DNA from: Liolophura sinensis
Lineage: Eukaryota > Mollusca > Polyplacophora > Chitonida > Chitonidae
Direction: 5' to 3'
Assembly (NCBI RefSeq): GCF_032854445.1
Contig: NC_088300.1
Span: 49,345,682-49,409,681, forward strand
DNA length: 64,000 bases
A program made the position numbers and the translations under genes. The notes beneath the pieces are model-generated. The model had not been told where the DNA came from, searched no databases, and worked only from the letters and a program-made list of their open reading frames with translations. Of the stretch, positions 1-12,503 are shown in pieces; the first letter of the stretch is position 1; the number at the start of each line of letters is the position of its first letter.

Positions 1-3000
1 AAAATTGAAGCTGCTAAACTTAAGATGAACTCAATTACCAAGAAACAGAGGGAAACAGAGAAAGTGGCAAACTTCGCTTCTCAGAATAAGAAAAAGTAAA
101 TACATGTACTTTTTTCCTGTCTATACATTTTCTATTTGTCATAGTTGTAGCTGCTGTTTTTTATATCATGAATTAATTCTCTATACATTGGCATATCTTT
201 TTAAAAGAACTTAAATGTTCTAGATGCTGAACTGGATGTGATTTATTTTAATGGACTTGTATATGTTCAGAATCCAAGAGCTTGAGGTACATGTTGAAAG
301 AATGAAGCAGCAACAAGATTCCATGCAGAGAAAGTTGAAAGAAGAAACAGAGAGGAAAACAAAGCTTGAGGTAAGGCACAGTCCTACCTTGTAGAATGGG
401 AATGATTTTCAACTCTGAAATTCTGCCATGTCTTATGATATCCTATATAAATGTTCTTTAGCAGTAGCATTGGTAAGTTAATATTTCTAACCAAAAGTTC
501 AGTAACTTTGTCATATCCTGGCTCTGAGAAGGTGAGGAAAATAAAGTGTGTATTGGTTTTGATATTGATTGACAGACTTGTTAGCAGCAAACATGTCACC
601 AGTTTCCTAGCTGTTTGAAATTTGTTATAACGGAACCCAGCAGGCATTTGTTTGTGTTCAAAAGTGTCAGGAATTGCATGTGAATACAGAGTTGTCTCCC
701 CTTAACATGAACATATGTATTATACAGCGGGACATGCAGAAAGAACAGCAGAGAGTGAAGGAATTAGAACTGAAGAATGAACAGCAGCAGAAGATGTTAA
801 AGAGGAAGAATGCAGAGATAGCTGCAGCTCAGAGGAAACTCAGAGGAAGCTCTCTGCCTCCAATTCATGGGTGAGAGAAATGGCATAGATGGGGAGAGGA
901 TTCCTCCCTTTCATGTACAAATTTGAATGGTGTAGCCCTACCAATCTATGTTATGACTTAAAATGCTCAGCGTTTTTCAGCACTTTCAACAAACCTGTAC
1001 AATTGTAACATTGTGTGATATCAAGTGGAATAAGGAAACACCAATTTAATTTTGTTTTTACAAGTGAGCCTGCAATAGAAAAATCCAAAAATGGGATAGA
1101 AATAAATAAAAGCTTACCTAATTTTTTGTCGGATCTTGAATTCAAGACATACAAACATTCATTGATATATTTTTAGTGCTTAGTGTATAGTGATCGTATT
1201 CTAAGCAAGAAAACGATGTATGTATGGTGTGCATGTGGTGATACTTGAAGGTAGTTGTGTAGTATCAAATGTGAAGTCAGTTGCAGATTCAGGATGTGTA
1301 AATCATTTGTGTGTCTGTGTTTTCTTTCAGGGAAGAGTATGATAAACTAGAAGAACAGAAAATGTGGCTGGACACTGAAATTGAGAAAGTTATACAACAA
1401 CGGCAGCAAATGGAGAATCTGAATGAGGTAATACAGCAGTGTGAAATGAATTAGCTGATATTACCAATATTCACAGTTAAAATTAGAATAAATGTAAAAT
1501 CTCTTGCTGAGATAAGCATGTTAGCTTTACCCAGCTTTTTTAGTGTAGCAAGTATATCAAGATCCTATTCTTGTTAGCTCAGTGGTTTACATGCATTCTA
1601 GCATTCATTTGAAAATTCGAGATTGACTGAATGATTGATCATGGCTTAATGCCACATACTTCATCCATATTGTCGTCGCTGTTCAAGGTTGAAAATTGCT
1701 TTGTAGTCAGGGCTTTACTGTAGAGCAGTCTACACGACCATCGTACCGCCAGCCCTTGACCAGTGAGGGTATTATACATCATGATTCAGCTCCATCAAGC
1801 TCCACTATGGCCTGATGTGTGTGTCAAGTATATATGTGGCTGATTCCACAAGGCCTTTCCTAACAGGCCAAAATTTGAAATATGCTGATATTGTACCCTA
1901 GAAATTGAACGGAAGATGGCCAAATAAGTGACCTTTTTTAATCATCCCCCCCTTTCCATAGCAGAGTGGATTCCTCCCATTTCTCTCAGGTTTCCAGTAC
2001 TCGCAAATCTGACTGCCTTACATACATGTGTCAGGGTAACCCTATAAGATCTCTGTAAAAGATAATATTTTGTTCTGGCTATGACACATATGAATCTTAT
2101 TAACATTCAAATTATTGTTTTGCCTTATATTTGTAACCTGACCTTGAGAAAAAAGTAAATATTACATGGCTGTAGCATACCTGTATGTCATGTAAATCTT
2201 CTGTTTCAGGAGTTGAGAAAGAGAGAGGAAATTGTTGCTAAGAAAGAGGCAATGCTGGCAGAGAAGAGCGAATTAGAAATTAAAAAGCTGAGATCTAGTC
2301 AGATGATCACCAAGGTATTTAAGTTTTAGTTTAAACGGAAAATATTCACTATACAGAGTAGGTTGTTGATAACATATATGGAATAAGTAATGTACGTCAA
2401 CAATAGGAAAAGAAATTTGGGAATTTTTGAGAATGAAAATCCTGGTTTTTATATTAGAAATAAACTTTAACATCAAAGGCTCTGTAACAGATTTGAACAA
2501 AATGCTAAACATTATATTACAGGATCTTCTAACAGTTTCCACCAAGTTAGACTCGGTTGAGAAAAGAATAGCTGAAAAAAGCAAGGAGTTATCAGTGACC
2601 CCTGAGGAACGCCAGCAGCAGGTTAGAGAGGAGATTCAGAAACTGAGACAGGGTCGGGATAAGCTCACGAGGCAGAGATCAGGTCTGGATGAGAAACTAC
2701 ATGAGGGGTCCATACTGTCAGCCCAAGAGGAGAGGAGGTGAGGCAGATAGAAATAAACTTAGAACCTATATTAGTATCTCTAAGGTTTATACATGTATTT
2801 GCACATACTGTGAGAGCATTGAGCTGCTGAGGCTTATGGTGTTTTCTGTAGTTGACGTGAGTGAGCTTTGGCAATTTAATATTATGTCCGTTTTATAAAT
2901 TCTATAGGGTGCAGAAATTGTAGTAAACACCATTTTACTCATCATGCAGGGTAGAGGCGAATTTATGTATAAATTTGTACGAAGTAGAATTACTCTACCA

Positions 3001-6000
3001 CTCTCTTGGAAATTATTATTTATTGTGACAGTAGTCTTCAGGCTTTTGTGGAAAGAATGGTTAAATTTATGTCCTATATATAACTTGTGTAAGTCAGTTA
3101 TAATAGTTACAGAGATGGTTTTATCTATGACTGTCACTTTAGAATTGACCTAACTTTAAATCTCCCTCAATCCCTAGGTTAATAGAACTCGATGAGGCCA
3201 TAGAAACACTAGATGCTGCCATTGAGTTCAAGACAGAAGCTATTAACACACGCAAATTGGAGCTGAGGAAGTCACAGGTGTTAACACAGGTTTGTAGATT
3301 TGATTATGCCTAGCACCAGTTTAGAATTTAGTATACCATTGCTATATCTGTGCAGGTACAGAACCTTACATGTGAAAAAAGAGATATCGATATCATGTCA
3401 TGTGAAACTTTCCATTTAAGGCACATTATAAGCAGAGCAGGTTTAGTTTGAGGGATGTGTTTCGATTTTCTCTTGTATACCAATAAGTTTAGTCATCGTT
3501 GAAATAGAGCTTTAGTAACGGAACAGGTGTAGGTGTATATATGGAACTACCCTGTGGTGCATTAACTCTGATCAGCAAGAACTGCACCCATTACTGTGTA
3601 CTAATTTCTCAGACGTTATTCTGTTTGAGTGTTAACTGATGACTCAGTTAATGACTAATTGCTAAAGAATGTTGCTGTGTTTACATTTCAGAACGAGGAC
3701 AATTTGATCAACCGACTGAACTCATTGAGTAACACGGAAACCAAAGCTCTGCTGTCAAAGTACTTTGAAAAGGTGATCAATCTGAAGGAAGCAGAACACA
3801 AGAGAAGTCTGGAGACCAGTGAGATGGAGGTAATAAGCTGTTGAGAATGGTAAACAGGGATGGCTGTACAAAACTGTATCGAGTCTTAACATCTTGGTAT
3901 TGATATTGATTTGACGAAAGCTCCATTTGTTATGTAACTGAGGATGAGACTGGCATTTGAGTTGAGTGTGATTATTGTTTTCAGCTTCATTATGGTTTTA
4001 TATTTTTATTTTTACAGCTATAGTTTATGACAGAAAAATTTCAAATTGGTATACCTAGGTCTTGGCATAACAGTTGTCATGCCTTCCCAACTTTAATATC
4101 TAGGGTCCGAAAATAAATCTGTTCTTGATAGATGAAATCACTGTTTTTTTATTGTAAGGACAGAATTTAAATAAAGAAGAACCAAAAGAAAAGGAAAGAA
4201 ATTCAAGCAATGTGAGGAATATGCTTAGATAAAAACCATAATCCAGGTTTCGTAAACAAATATAGGTATTGCATAAACTAGCCTTGCAAAAATAATTCAT
4301 AATTGGCTTCTGTATAAGCATTTGTGTATACTTGCAGTGTAAGTTAGATGAGCAAGAGAGGTTGATCCGGGAACTGGAAAGTGTGTTACAACGCTCGGCC
4401 ATGGAGATGGACAGAAGGCTAACACAACAGCAGCGAGACTACGAGGTCAAAATACAGCTACTGGTGCAGCAGTTAAATCAGGGAGGAGGGCCTCGGGACT
4501 CAGTGGATGAAGGGAGGTAAGGCTACTGTGAGGTGTAGTCAGAATCTTAATAAGGGGGGAGGATTCAATGACGACTAGGTAAGGCCAGTGAGAGGTCTAG
4601 TCATAGCCTAAATCAGCGGAGAGGGCCCCAAGACTCCACAGACAAGAGCAGGTAAGGCTGTTGTGAGGTGTAGTTATAACCTTAATAAGAGGAGAGAACT
4701 CAATGACGACCTGGTAAGGCCAGTGAGAGGTCTAGTCATAGCCTAAATCATTGGGGAGGGCCCTGAGACTCCACGAACCAAAGCAGGTAAGGCTACTGTG
4801 AGGTGTAGTCAGAGTCTTAATAAGGGGAGAGAACTCAAGTTGAGGTGTATGTATGCTTGGGTTACTGAGCGGTATAGTCATTACCTAAATCAGGGGGAAG
4901 AACTCAGTGATGACTTGGTAAGGCCAGTGAGAGGTGTAGACATAATCCTTAACTTCCAGTCAAGTTGTGACACAGGTGTAAAAATGTTGCCTTTATAAGT
5001 AAGGCCTAAATAAATATTTCATTGGCAAGATGATATGATGGAACTCTTTTCATGTGTTTTGGGCATTTACATGAATCCCTGTGGACCTTAAACTTTGAGA
5101 CAGACTTGTATTGCTTATGCTGATTCGTACATGTATGCATATCTTTTTTTGTGAGTGATGAATTGTCAATTTTCTTTCCTAGGGTGCAACAATTAGAGAA
5201 AGAGCTGTACTATTATAAGAAAACAAGTCGTGATTTACGGAGAAAGGTGAAGGATCTGATAGCGTCGGGAGTCATCCCTAACCCTGGTGAGTTGTCATTG
5301 GCTGGATTGTTATTAACATGCTAAGCAGGATTTTAATAATCTAAACATGTGTCATCCACTTTACTAAGTCATGTTTCAAACGAAATAGATCAGTCAGAAA
5401 TTCATCAAACTTATGTATGTTTTAGAGAAGGACTTGAATAAGTTGTGCTCTGTAACTTCATAGATTTAGTCACTTGTCTTCGTGTAAAACAAAACTTGGT
5501 GTACTTGTCTAACAGGTTAAATTGGAATATGTTGAAACTTGAATTAGCATTGCATGTCTGTAAAATGCATAGTTTTTATTTGATCAAAACCGAAAATGAT
5601 GACATCTGCTTTTTATTTTTTATTAGATCTATGAAAGTGGCATGGGAATTATATATCATTTGGTATTCCAATGCATAGAGACTATTCATTACCGGGTGTG
5701 ATGTCATATGAATTGGCCTTCCCAGCTTGATCCAGGGCATTTTCAGTTTTAATTATAGTTTGTTCATTTCGTTTCCACCCTTGTCTGTTGCAGATGATCT
5801 GGACTTGCAGGGTTCTGTACAGTCTGTATCTGGAGGGGACGGCCCAGCGCTGTCCAGTAGGAAGGGAGGTCACTCTCATGGGTAAGTCTGTCACTGTCTG
5901 GATGTGGAATGATGACAATCATTCAGTCATGGACTAAAACTGTGGAGAACAAATGCAGTCAAGCCCTCATAATAAAGAACAGCCTAGACTCTGAATGTGC

Positions 6001-8158
6001 TGTGTATTGGTCCTGGTATGCAGAGGTCTCACAGATATTTCAAGACAAAAAGTTTTCACTTTTCTTGATAAATATTCATAACTTTTACGGTATGAAATAA
6101 TTAGTATTGTGCCATTGCACTCAGATATTTCCCAATCATACTAAAATAATAATCCACTGATGACCATCCATGTGGGTAATATTTCATGATACTTATATTA
6201 GCACATACGCTCGGTTGGTTAGCACTCTAGCGCAGGGTAATGAACAAGGAGCATTGCACCAATGCGGTCTCTGTGAGTTCAAGTCTAGCTCATGCTGGCT
6301 TCCTCTCCGCCAGTACATGGGAAGGTCTGCCAGCAACCTGCAGATGGTCATGGGTTTCCCCCGGGCTCTGCCCAGCTTCCTGCCACCATAATGCTGTCTG
6401 TCATCGTATAAGTGAAATATTCTTTAGTACGGCGTAAAACACCAATCAAATAAATAATAAATATTAGCACATACATTTGCATACATGAAGATGCTCGGAG
6501 AAAAAAATTCATGGCTTTATCTGAATGTCTGAAAATTTATGACTTCTTATGACTTGGACATTTATTTTTGAATGAATATGGCTTCTGGGTGTATGCACTT
6601 TTTCTTCATTCCACATGTTCCCATCAACAGTGACAGCAGTTCCAGTCTAAACCTGCGTCAGGTGCGCCCCCCAAGTGCTAAGCACGGTGATCATGTGTCC
6701 CACCCTGCCACGCCACTCTCCGCGGGCAGGGACGTGCTATCCCACAGTGCCACTCAGGTGAAGGTGCCACGTAGAGACCTGAGACTGATGTCTTCGGAGG
6801 AGATATCCATGCGCAGATCTAACAGACAGAGTGGAGGGTCAATTACACCACGAGGTAGGCACAGATTCGACCCCGCTGTCAATTGCGGGGTGTCAACAAA
6901 CGTACATATTAAAGAGACCTTTCAAACAACATCTGGCAGCCCACTGGTTGGTACATTTACCTCCATAAATAATATCTGGTCATGCTATTCATTTCTGCTA
7001 ATAATAGGATTTGAACTGGTTTACTTCTTACATTTGCTTGTATGATTTATATACTGATGAAATATCCGGATTTATATTATTTTTTATTAAGTTAAGTTTT
7101 TATTAAGAGCACTGTTTCACATAGTTTATTCATATCACTTTTGTTATTACATTTTTGGTATTCACACGCCAGGACATCGAAAAAGAACCTAGTTGTTACA
7201 TAAGGTTTGATTCTGTGCTCAGGAGTATGACGTCATAAACCGCTCACAGTGAACGTACCTGCCTCTGCCATGCAACAATAACATATATATGCAGCTTTAT
7301 AATATCTGGGTCAACCGCAGTGGTTAAATTTTGCAGTTTATTGGTCTAAAATTCATGATCTCTGCAGAGTGGGAGGGGGGGGGGGAGCGGTGGTGGGGTC
7401 AATAGAGACTCAAGTCACAGCCGGTCATACTGTTACAAAGATCCCATTGTCAGCCGATAAATTTTGTCCAAAAGGTTCCAGGAGTTTAAGAACTGTGGTT
7501 ATACCACACTATGTAATGTGTTTGACTCCATGGGCTTTAGTCCATGTCAGATGCTTATGCTTATCACGTGGAAATTGGCAAGGCTGGGTCTTTTTCATTT
7601 ATTGCTGACCAGAGTCCAAATTTGAAATACGATTTTAGAAGTTATTTTTGAGCTTTGGAAATCAGAATTTCAACTACCCCATAAATGTTACAACAAATGC
7701 ATCAGCATTTCCATTTGCAAAAAGTAAGCATTATGACGTTTTAAATTTTGACACAAGTCAAAAGTGGTTTTGTGGAATCGGCCCATACAGGGACTTCCTC
7801 ACCTGACACTGTATGGACTAAGTATTGGTCGCACTAGTGTCAATACACTGGCAGAGTCAAGTGTCCTGTCTGGTGTCTTACGCAAGGCATATACATTGAG
7901 GTGGCAGGATAAACGTGTAGACATTATCAGCCAGCTGCATGTACAAGAAATCACAGACATCATGTCATGCAAATAATGCTGAAAAGGATTTTCAAATGAA
8001 GGCAAACATATAATATCGTATGTAATTTTTTCGTTCTGTGACAAAAGTTCAATTACACAGTGAACTGGAATTTGTTAGTGAATATCTAGCAGAGTTGATG
8101 GTAACTAATGGAATATGATTTTTTATTTTCAGATTCTTTAGAGAATGGCACTCCTTGA
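1..8158 (+). CDS. KIF27: KIF27/KIF7 (Costal-2-type) kinesin, C-terminal half, 5' partial
   Basis: Thirteen exons splice in one frame to 541 residues and a stop: 1-95, 271-370, 728-870, 1331-1427, 2210-2314, 2523-2737, 3178-3289, 3692-3829, 4338-4516, 5183-5286, 5794-5881, 6631-6854, 8133-8158, all with GT-AG borders. The product is almost entirely charged coiled coil. Family signatures recalled for vertebrate KIF7/KIF27 are present: 'LDAAIEFKTEAINTRK', 'ALLSKYFEKVINLKEAE', 'ELYYYKKTSRDLRRKVK' and the C-terminal 'RRDLRLMSSEEISMRRSN'. The motor domain must lie left of the window. In vertebrates KIF7 acts at the cilium tip in Hedgehog signalling and KIF27 in motile-cilium assembly; invertebrates usually have one pro-orthologue, so the symbol is only a label. 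Exon 9 has a repeated 5' splice site in the following intron (separate entry). Exon 13 encodes only 8 residues. Exon numbers are relative to the window. Confidence 0.94.
1630..1830. repeat. Possible old dispersed repeat in a KIF27 intron
   Basis: The stretch with 'GCTTAATGCCACATACTT' resembles the tail side of the tRNA-like element near 24.33 kb ('TTTTTAATGCCACACA'). No clear head or target duplication is visible. The rest of this 780-bp intron (1428-2209) shows nothing recognisable. Confidence 0.25.
4517..4940 (+). repeat. Exon-9-derived tandem repeat with copied 5' splice sites (KIF27 intron)
   Basis: The intron after the exon ending at 4516 opens with about six degenerate units, alternately ~62 and ~73 bp. 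They repeat the end of that exon (TAAATCAGGGAGGAGGGCC...GGGAG) together with its donor GTAAGG and the following GAGGTGTAGTC. Clear donor copies lie at 4579, 4652, 4714, 4787 and 4918; the one near 4850 is degenerate. The units at 4613-4651 and 4742-4786 match the exon end best. Because the frame reads AGG TAA across the true donor, use of any downstream copy would put a stop directly after exon 9. Confidence 0.85.
6209..6460 (+). mobile_element. tRNA-derived SINE, head-truncated, with 14-bp target duplication
   Basis: The copy carries the end of a tRNA-like head, a box-B-like GTTCAAGTCTAGC, the central block (GGTTTCCCCCGGGCTCTGCC and TATAAGTGAAATATTC) and the tail GGCGTAAAACACCAATCAAA followed by TAAATAATAA. 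It is flanked by perfect 14-bp direct repeats ATATTAGCACATAC at 6195-6208 and 6461-6474, which prove retroposition. It lies in the KIF27 intron between 5881 and 6631, in the sense direction. It is the window's main SINE family. Confidence 0.88.
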
Positions 8159-10246
8159 CAGTGTGAGCAGCCTGACCATGACAGTGTGCAAATCTCTGAA
8201 CATTGTCTGCTGAGGATGACAGTCAAGACCTCAGTGTTTACATCAAGTCACACCAACTCCAGAAAGTGCTGCGAACATTTCAGTCTGTAACTTGTACATG
8301 GAGTTTGTCATACACAGCTTGTTTAAGCAGTTTTAAGTTGTGGCTACTGTGTTAATCAAGTTTTGGTGCTTCAGTTTCTGTGTGCCCCAATAGAGGCTCC
8401 ATGAGGTTTACGAATGAGAGTGATCAGTAACGCACCTTACACTCACAATACACATACATGTTAGCATTGAGCAGGTTTTACAGTAAGTTTGGTTTACAGC
8501 CCTCACAGTAGTTTTCGTGTGAATTTGACGCTATTGGGTACAAAAGGCAGCTCTGGATAACAGAAAGCAGATCTCTGCTACATGAATATACATTATGCAT
8601 CAACCACAGTATGCGTAGAATGGTACTTGACTTGGGACGTGTTCATGATGGACGAACATTTTTGTTATGTTGGTTTGAATGATAAATCTGTCCAGCAGGC
8701 GAAACTTTATGGCCTATCAATGTGCCCCCACCGCCACCCCTTCCATCAACATATGACAAGTGACACTGTAACCGAATATTTACGTAGTCCTCATAGTTAC
8801 GATGTACAGTAATAACGTAACAATACCTCGTATAACTTCTCATACATATCAGAACCATCAAAGGGAAGCTGATACATGTACTTTAGATGCTGAATGATGC
8901 ACCTGTTGTCAAAACCAAAGGTTGATAAACAATTCCTCTTTACTGCATGATACCATGCACATTCCTGTGGAAAATGGCTGCCGTATTTGTAATTGAATTC
9001 CAATGTCGCATTCCCTCCGGTACAAAGCCATGACCATGTTCACCATTGCCTTAGATGTTTTATCCAGTGAACATGTTTTTGGGTTGTAAATATTTCAGAA
9101 ATCTGAAATAGATATCATTGTGTAAATATTTTGAATTTGCATATTTGTATTAAAGAGTGTTCATATTGTTTATTCCCTCCATTCATTATGCTCTACAGTT
9201 ACATGTATTATGTTTTGTGTAGAAATTTTGTAACCTCCGTCCAGAAGTTCTATTTATTGTTTATCTATAATAATGTACTTTCTTCAAAAAACAGCTGTGA
9301 TTTGTCGTCCAACGTTAATTTTCCTTGTAGTGTTTTGGGTCTGACTCCGTCCCACAATAACGTAACCAACCGGTCACTTGTGCAGGCCAGGTACCAACCT
9401 CCTGGAGACATTTGACATGGTGCCCCCAACTGCATAGCGATGTTAATTTCATAATATCCATTTCAACATCTACTATTCAAAACAAGTCATTACGCAATGC
9501 ATACACATTTTCATTAGTATGAGCATTATTACATTATTGGTGATCATTCCATTACTACTTGCAGTAGCATAATTGGTAAACTCCAGTTTTTCAGGTCAGC
9601 TTTTATCTTTCATGATCAGCATTTCATGACATTGAGAATCTTAGTACGTGGCAGAAGGGTTAATATAATGTAGAGAAGTACTAACTATCTTACTTTTCAA
9701 TTTCAGAGATGTCCTTTACAAAAGCTTGCATACACTTTTATAATCTTTAGCTTTTTTTTCTCTCAATATAAATTTTCTTCGTTTTACTTAGGGATATTAT
9801 TTACACCTGGCTTGAAAATGTAATTCCAGTCAACTTATTGGCGATTTCATGATTTTACTTGTGGGACCAATAATTAGCAGATGTGTTGGTTATTATTTCC
9901 TTCTATTGCTCATCCTTTGGGAAACTTCATACTACTGTTTATCTAATGCTTTCACAAAAGTTGTATACCAAATGTTTCACAGGACAGAATTGTCAGAAAT
10001 AAGTTTCCCGTGTTATTACATGTACATTTGTTTCTGTTTGACAAGTTAGAAATTTAAACTTAGTACACTGATAGTAAATTGGAGTGGATCCAAAAGACTT
10101 TAGTACAGCCCTGTGTAAAATGACACTACCAAGGCTAGTCATTTACTGCAAGCACAGATGTGAATTTGACCAGATTTGTTATGTGTTGCATCCTAAATAT
10201 CATTTAGAATATTGTTCATATCAAATATATTTCATGATTTCAGTTT

Positions 10247-10452
10247 TACCCTATTTCTTCTAAAATTTGGGACACCTGGTCTGCTCATTTTAGCCAATAT
10301 ATGTGTAATTCTAGCAGGAATATTGAGTTTTTTTTCTCTCACATGGTTAGACCATCTAATGAACCACATACCCATATCTTTACTTTAAAGGCTGGTGAAG
10401 AAATGTAATATTCAACTTTCAACAGTATTGGTATCTGTCCCAAATTAGGGTA
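10247..10452. mobile_element. MITE family A, copy 1
   Basis: About 206 bp bounded by inverted termini TACCCTATTTCTTC...TTTGGGACA and its inverse ending TGTCCCAAATTAGGGTA. It is a reverse-orientation relative of the copies at 27289-27508 and 56314-56528, sharing the interior 'CTGGTCTGCTC' and 'CACATGGTTAGACCATCTA'. TA at both borders fits a Tc1/mariner-like target duplication, though other families are possible. No coding capacity. Confidence 0.75.
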
Positions 10453-11174
10453 CTGTCATTTTTCTCATTTATATCGAGTATGCAATGGTCACATCTGTGC
10501 ACAGGAAAAATCTGTGCACAGGAAAATTGCTTAAAACGTCACGATTTTCTGATTTATGGGCAGTTTATGTGAATGCTTCAGCCAAGCGTTACATATATGT
10601 GTATGCACTTACATACCATGACCATCCTAATGCCTGTATTACTGTCACTATTGTAGTTACAAGCACATAAAGGGTAAATCCTGCTTCATAACCTGAATTT
10701 TCTTCAAAATGTGTCTGATAACATAGAAATCTGGATTTAAAGCTTATTTTGACATTGCATGAATTTCATGCCCACATTTTAACAGTTACATGTTCCAGTT
10801 TGTGAATTGGATAATGAGCTTGAGTGACCTGTAGAAACACAGATTACACCATTTTTTGAAGACGAAATATGGTTGGTCTACCCCAAAGGCAGCCTGAAGG
10901 TATGGCCACAGCACTGAATTTAGACTTGGGCATTGTTTGGGTCAGATATGGTGTTATTGGCAACTTACCAGGAAATGCACAATTAGTACTAAAACAGTTA
11001 AAACATTAGGACTTATATACCAAATACATTATGTACTGTTCTGGTGTGTAAAGCTAGTTTTAAATTATGAGTGCTAGCTTCTTGTAGACAAAGCTAATGC
11101 TGTGTGATAAAACCATAATAAATTTTTACTACACTTGAGTGATTTGTTTTGTTTTCAGTACTTCTCTTTTTGAA

Positions 11175-11426
11175 GGGGCCTCACTGTGGCTCATCGGGTT
11201 AGCACACCAACATGGTGCAGTGACCCAGCAACCTCCCACCAATGCGGTCCCTGTGAGTTCAAGCTCTTGCTGGCTTCCTCTCCGGGAATGCGTGGCATCC
11301 AACCTGTGGATGGTTGTGGGTTCCCCCACATGCTCTGCCGGGTTTCCTCCCACCTTAATGCTGGCTGCTATTGTCAAAGTGAAATATTCTTAAGTACAGC
11401 ATAAAACACAAATGAAATAAATAAAT
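11175..11426 (+). mobile_element. tRNA-derived SINE, near full length
   Basis: Starts with the head GGGGCCTCACTGTGGCTCA (box A region TGGCTCATCGGGTTAGC), has a diverged B box (GAGTTCAAGCTC), the central GGTTTCCTCCCACC block and the AAGTGAAATATTCTTAAGTA / AATAAATAAATA tail. Several substitutions suggest an older copy than those near 32-35 kb. Confidence 0.85.
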
Positions 11427-12503
11427 ACATCTATTTGTATGAGGTAATCACCTTATTCACTAAAATGTTTTTATCACCTCTTCTAGCCAGAGCTTTCTAT
11501 TTGTCTATTGTTGATAGGCTCTTTGTTATCTTGTAATAAATGATGGTTCTTTTTGTGGTCCTGTTTCTTGTAGTAAACTTGACTCAGACGATGAAAATGA
11601 AGACAAGGAAAATCAACATTTGGTCGCTGGTTGTTAAATATGAAAGCAAGAGGTCATTTCAGTTATCAAAACAGGCCACAAGGCTGAAGTTATCAATCCG
11701 TAATAGCAAAGAATGCATATGGAATCTGTGACTGATCCTCTACAACACCAACTATGTACTCTACTCAAAACCTCCAGTAAGAAGAGCTACAGCCTTGGTG
11801 AAAGATAACCAGAGTTGCATTTGTGTGGCTGCCTGTGGCAATGACGGATTGTGAAGCATCTGTGCACTGGCCACGACATGTTGGATATCTTTTTAATAAC
11901 CAAACAGCTTCTTAAACCAAACCAGATATTTAAGCTTGACTACTTCTGAATAACTTGCCATTCCCAAGACCAGGAAGATTTCCTTGTGTTAGCTGCATCT
12001 TTACTAGGTAAAACATAATTCAAAATTCAACCAGGAATATCTGTTATGTCAAATGCATGCTTAACACATTATTGATACAAAGTGGGAGGCCGGGGATCCT
12101 ACCCGCGTCAAGTCATACCAAAGACTTTAAAAAATGGTACTTGTTGATGCCTTGCTTGGTGCTCAGCATTGAGAGATTAGAGCAAAGAAACACGACTGGT
12201 TGGTCCGGTGTCAGTATAATGTGACTGGGTGGGGTGTAGTTGGCGTGATACTTCCGTGGCGACATGGGCTCGGCCTTTCACAAGAAGACACAGTATATAC
12301 ACCTAACGACTCCTCATTCTTAAGTATCACGTAAAACACCAAGCATATACACATACATAAAATATTGATTTGTGTAATACTGGAGAAAGTTAAGCATTAA
12401 CAGAAATGATTTTTAATGATAAGTATACAATTAATGTCATAATATGGACAAACATAACAAACCGTTATACTTTACAAGAATCAATGGCTGTCATGTTATG
12501 AAG

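Larger units (their letters stand above)
8159..12503 (+). other. KIF27 3' UTR and convergent intergenic region
   Basis: No convincing coding exon is seen between the KIF27 stop and the end of the next gene, which runs toward it. The KIF27 3' end is undetermined: ATTAAA occurs at about 9150 and AATAAA at about 11118. The interval holds a MITE (10247-10452), a SINE (11175-11426) and a weak SINE-tail-like stretch near 12300-12345 ('CGTAAAACACCAAGCATA'). The rest is unremarkable AT-rich DNA. Confidence 0.5.

Noticed and set aside
6855-7045. Read-through C-terminal extension of KIF27 exon 12
   Set aside because: The frame continues past 6854, but GTAGGC there is a donor and exon 13 gives a short natural end; intron retention cannot be excluded but has no support.
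7369-7608. Frame starting with a poly-Gly run
   Set aside because: Poly-G tract in a KIF27 intron; no splice support.
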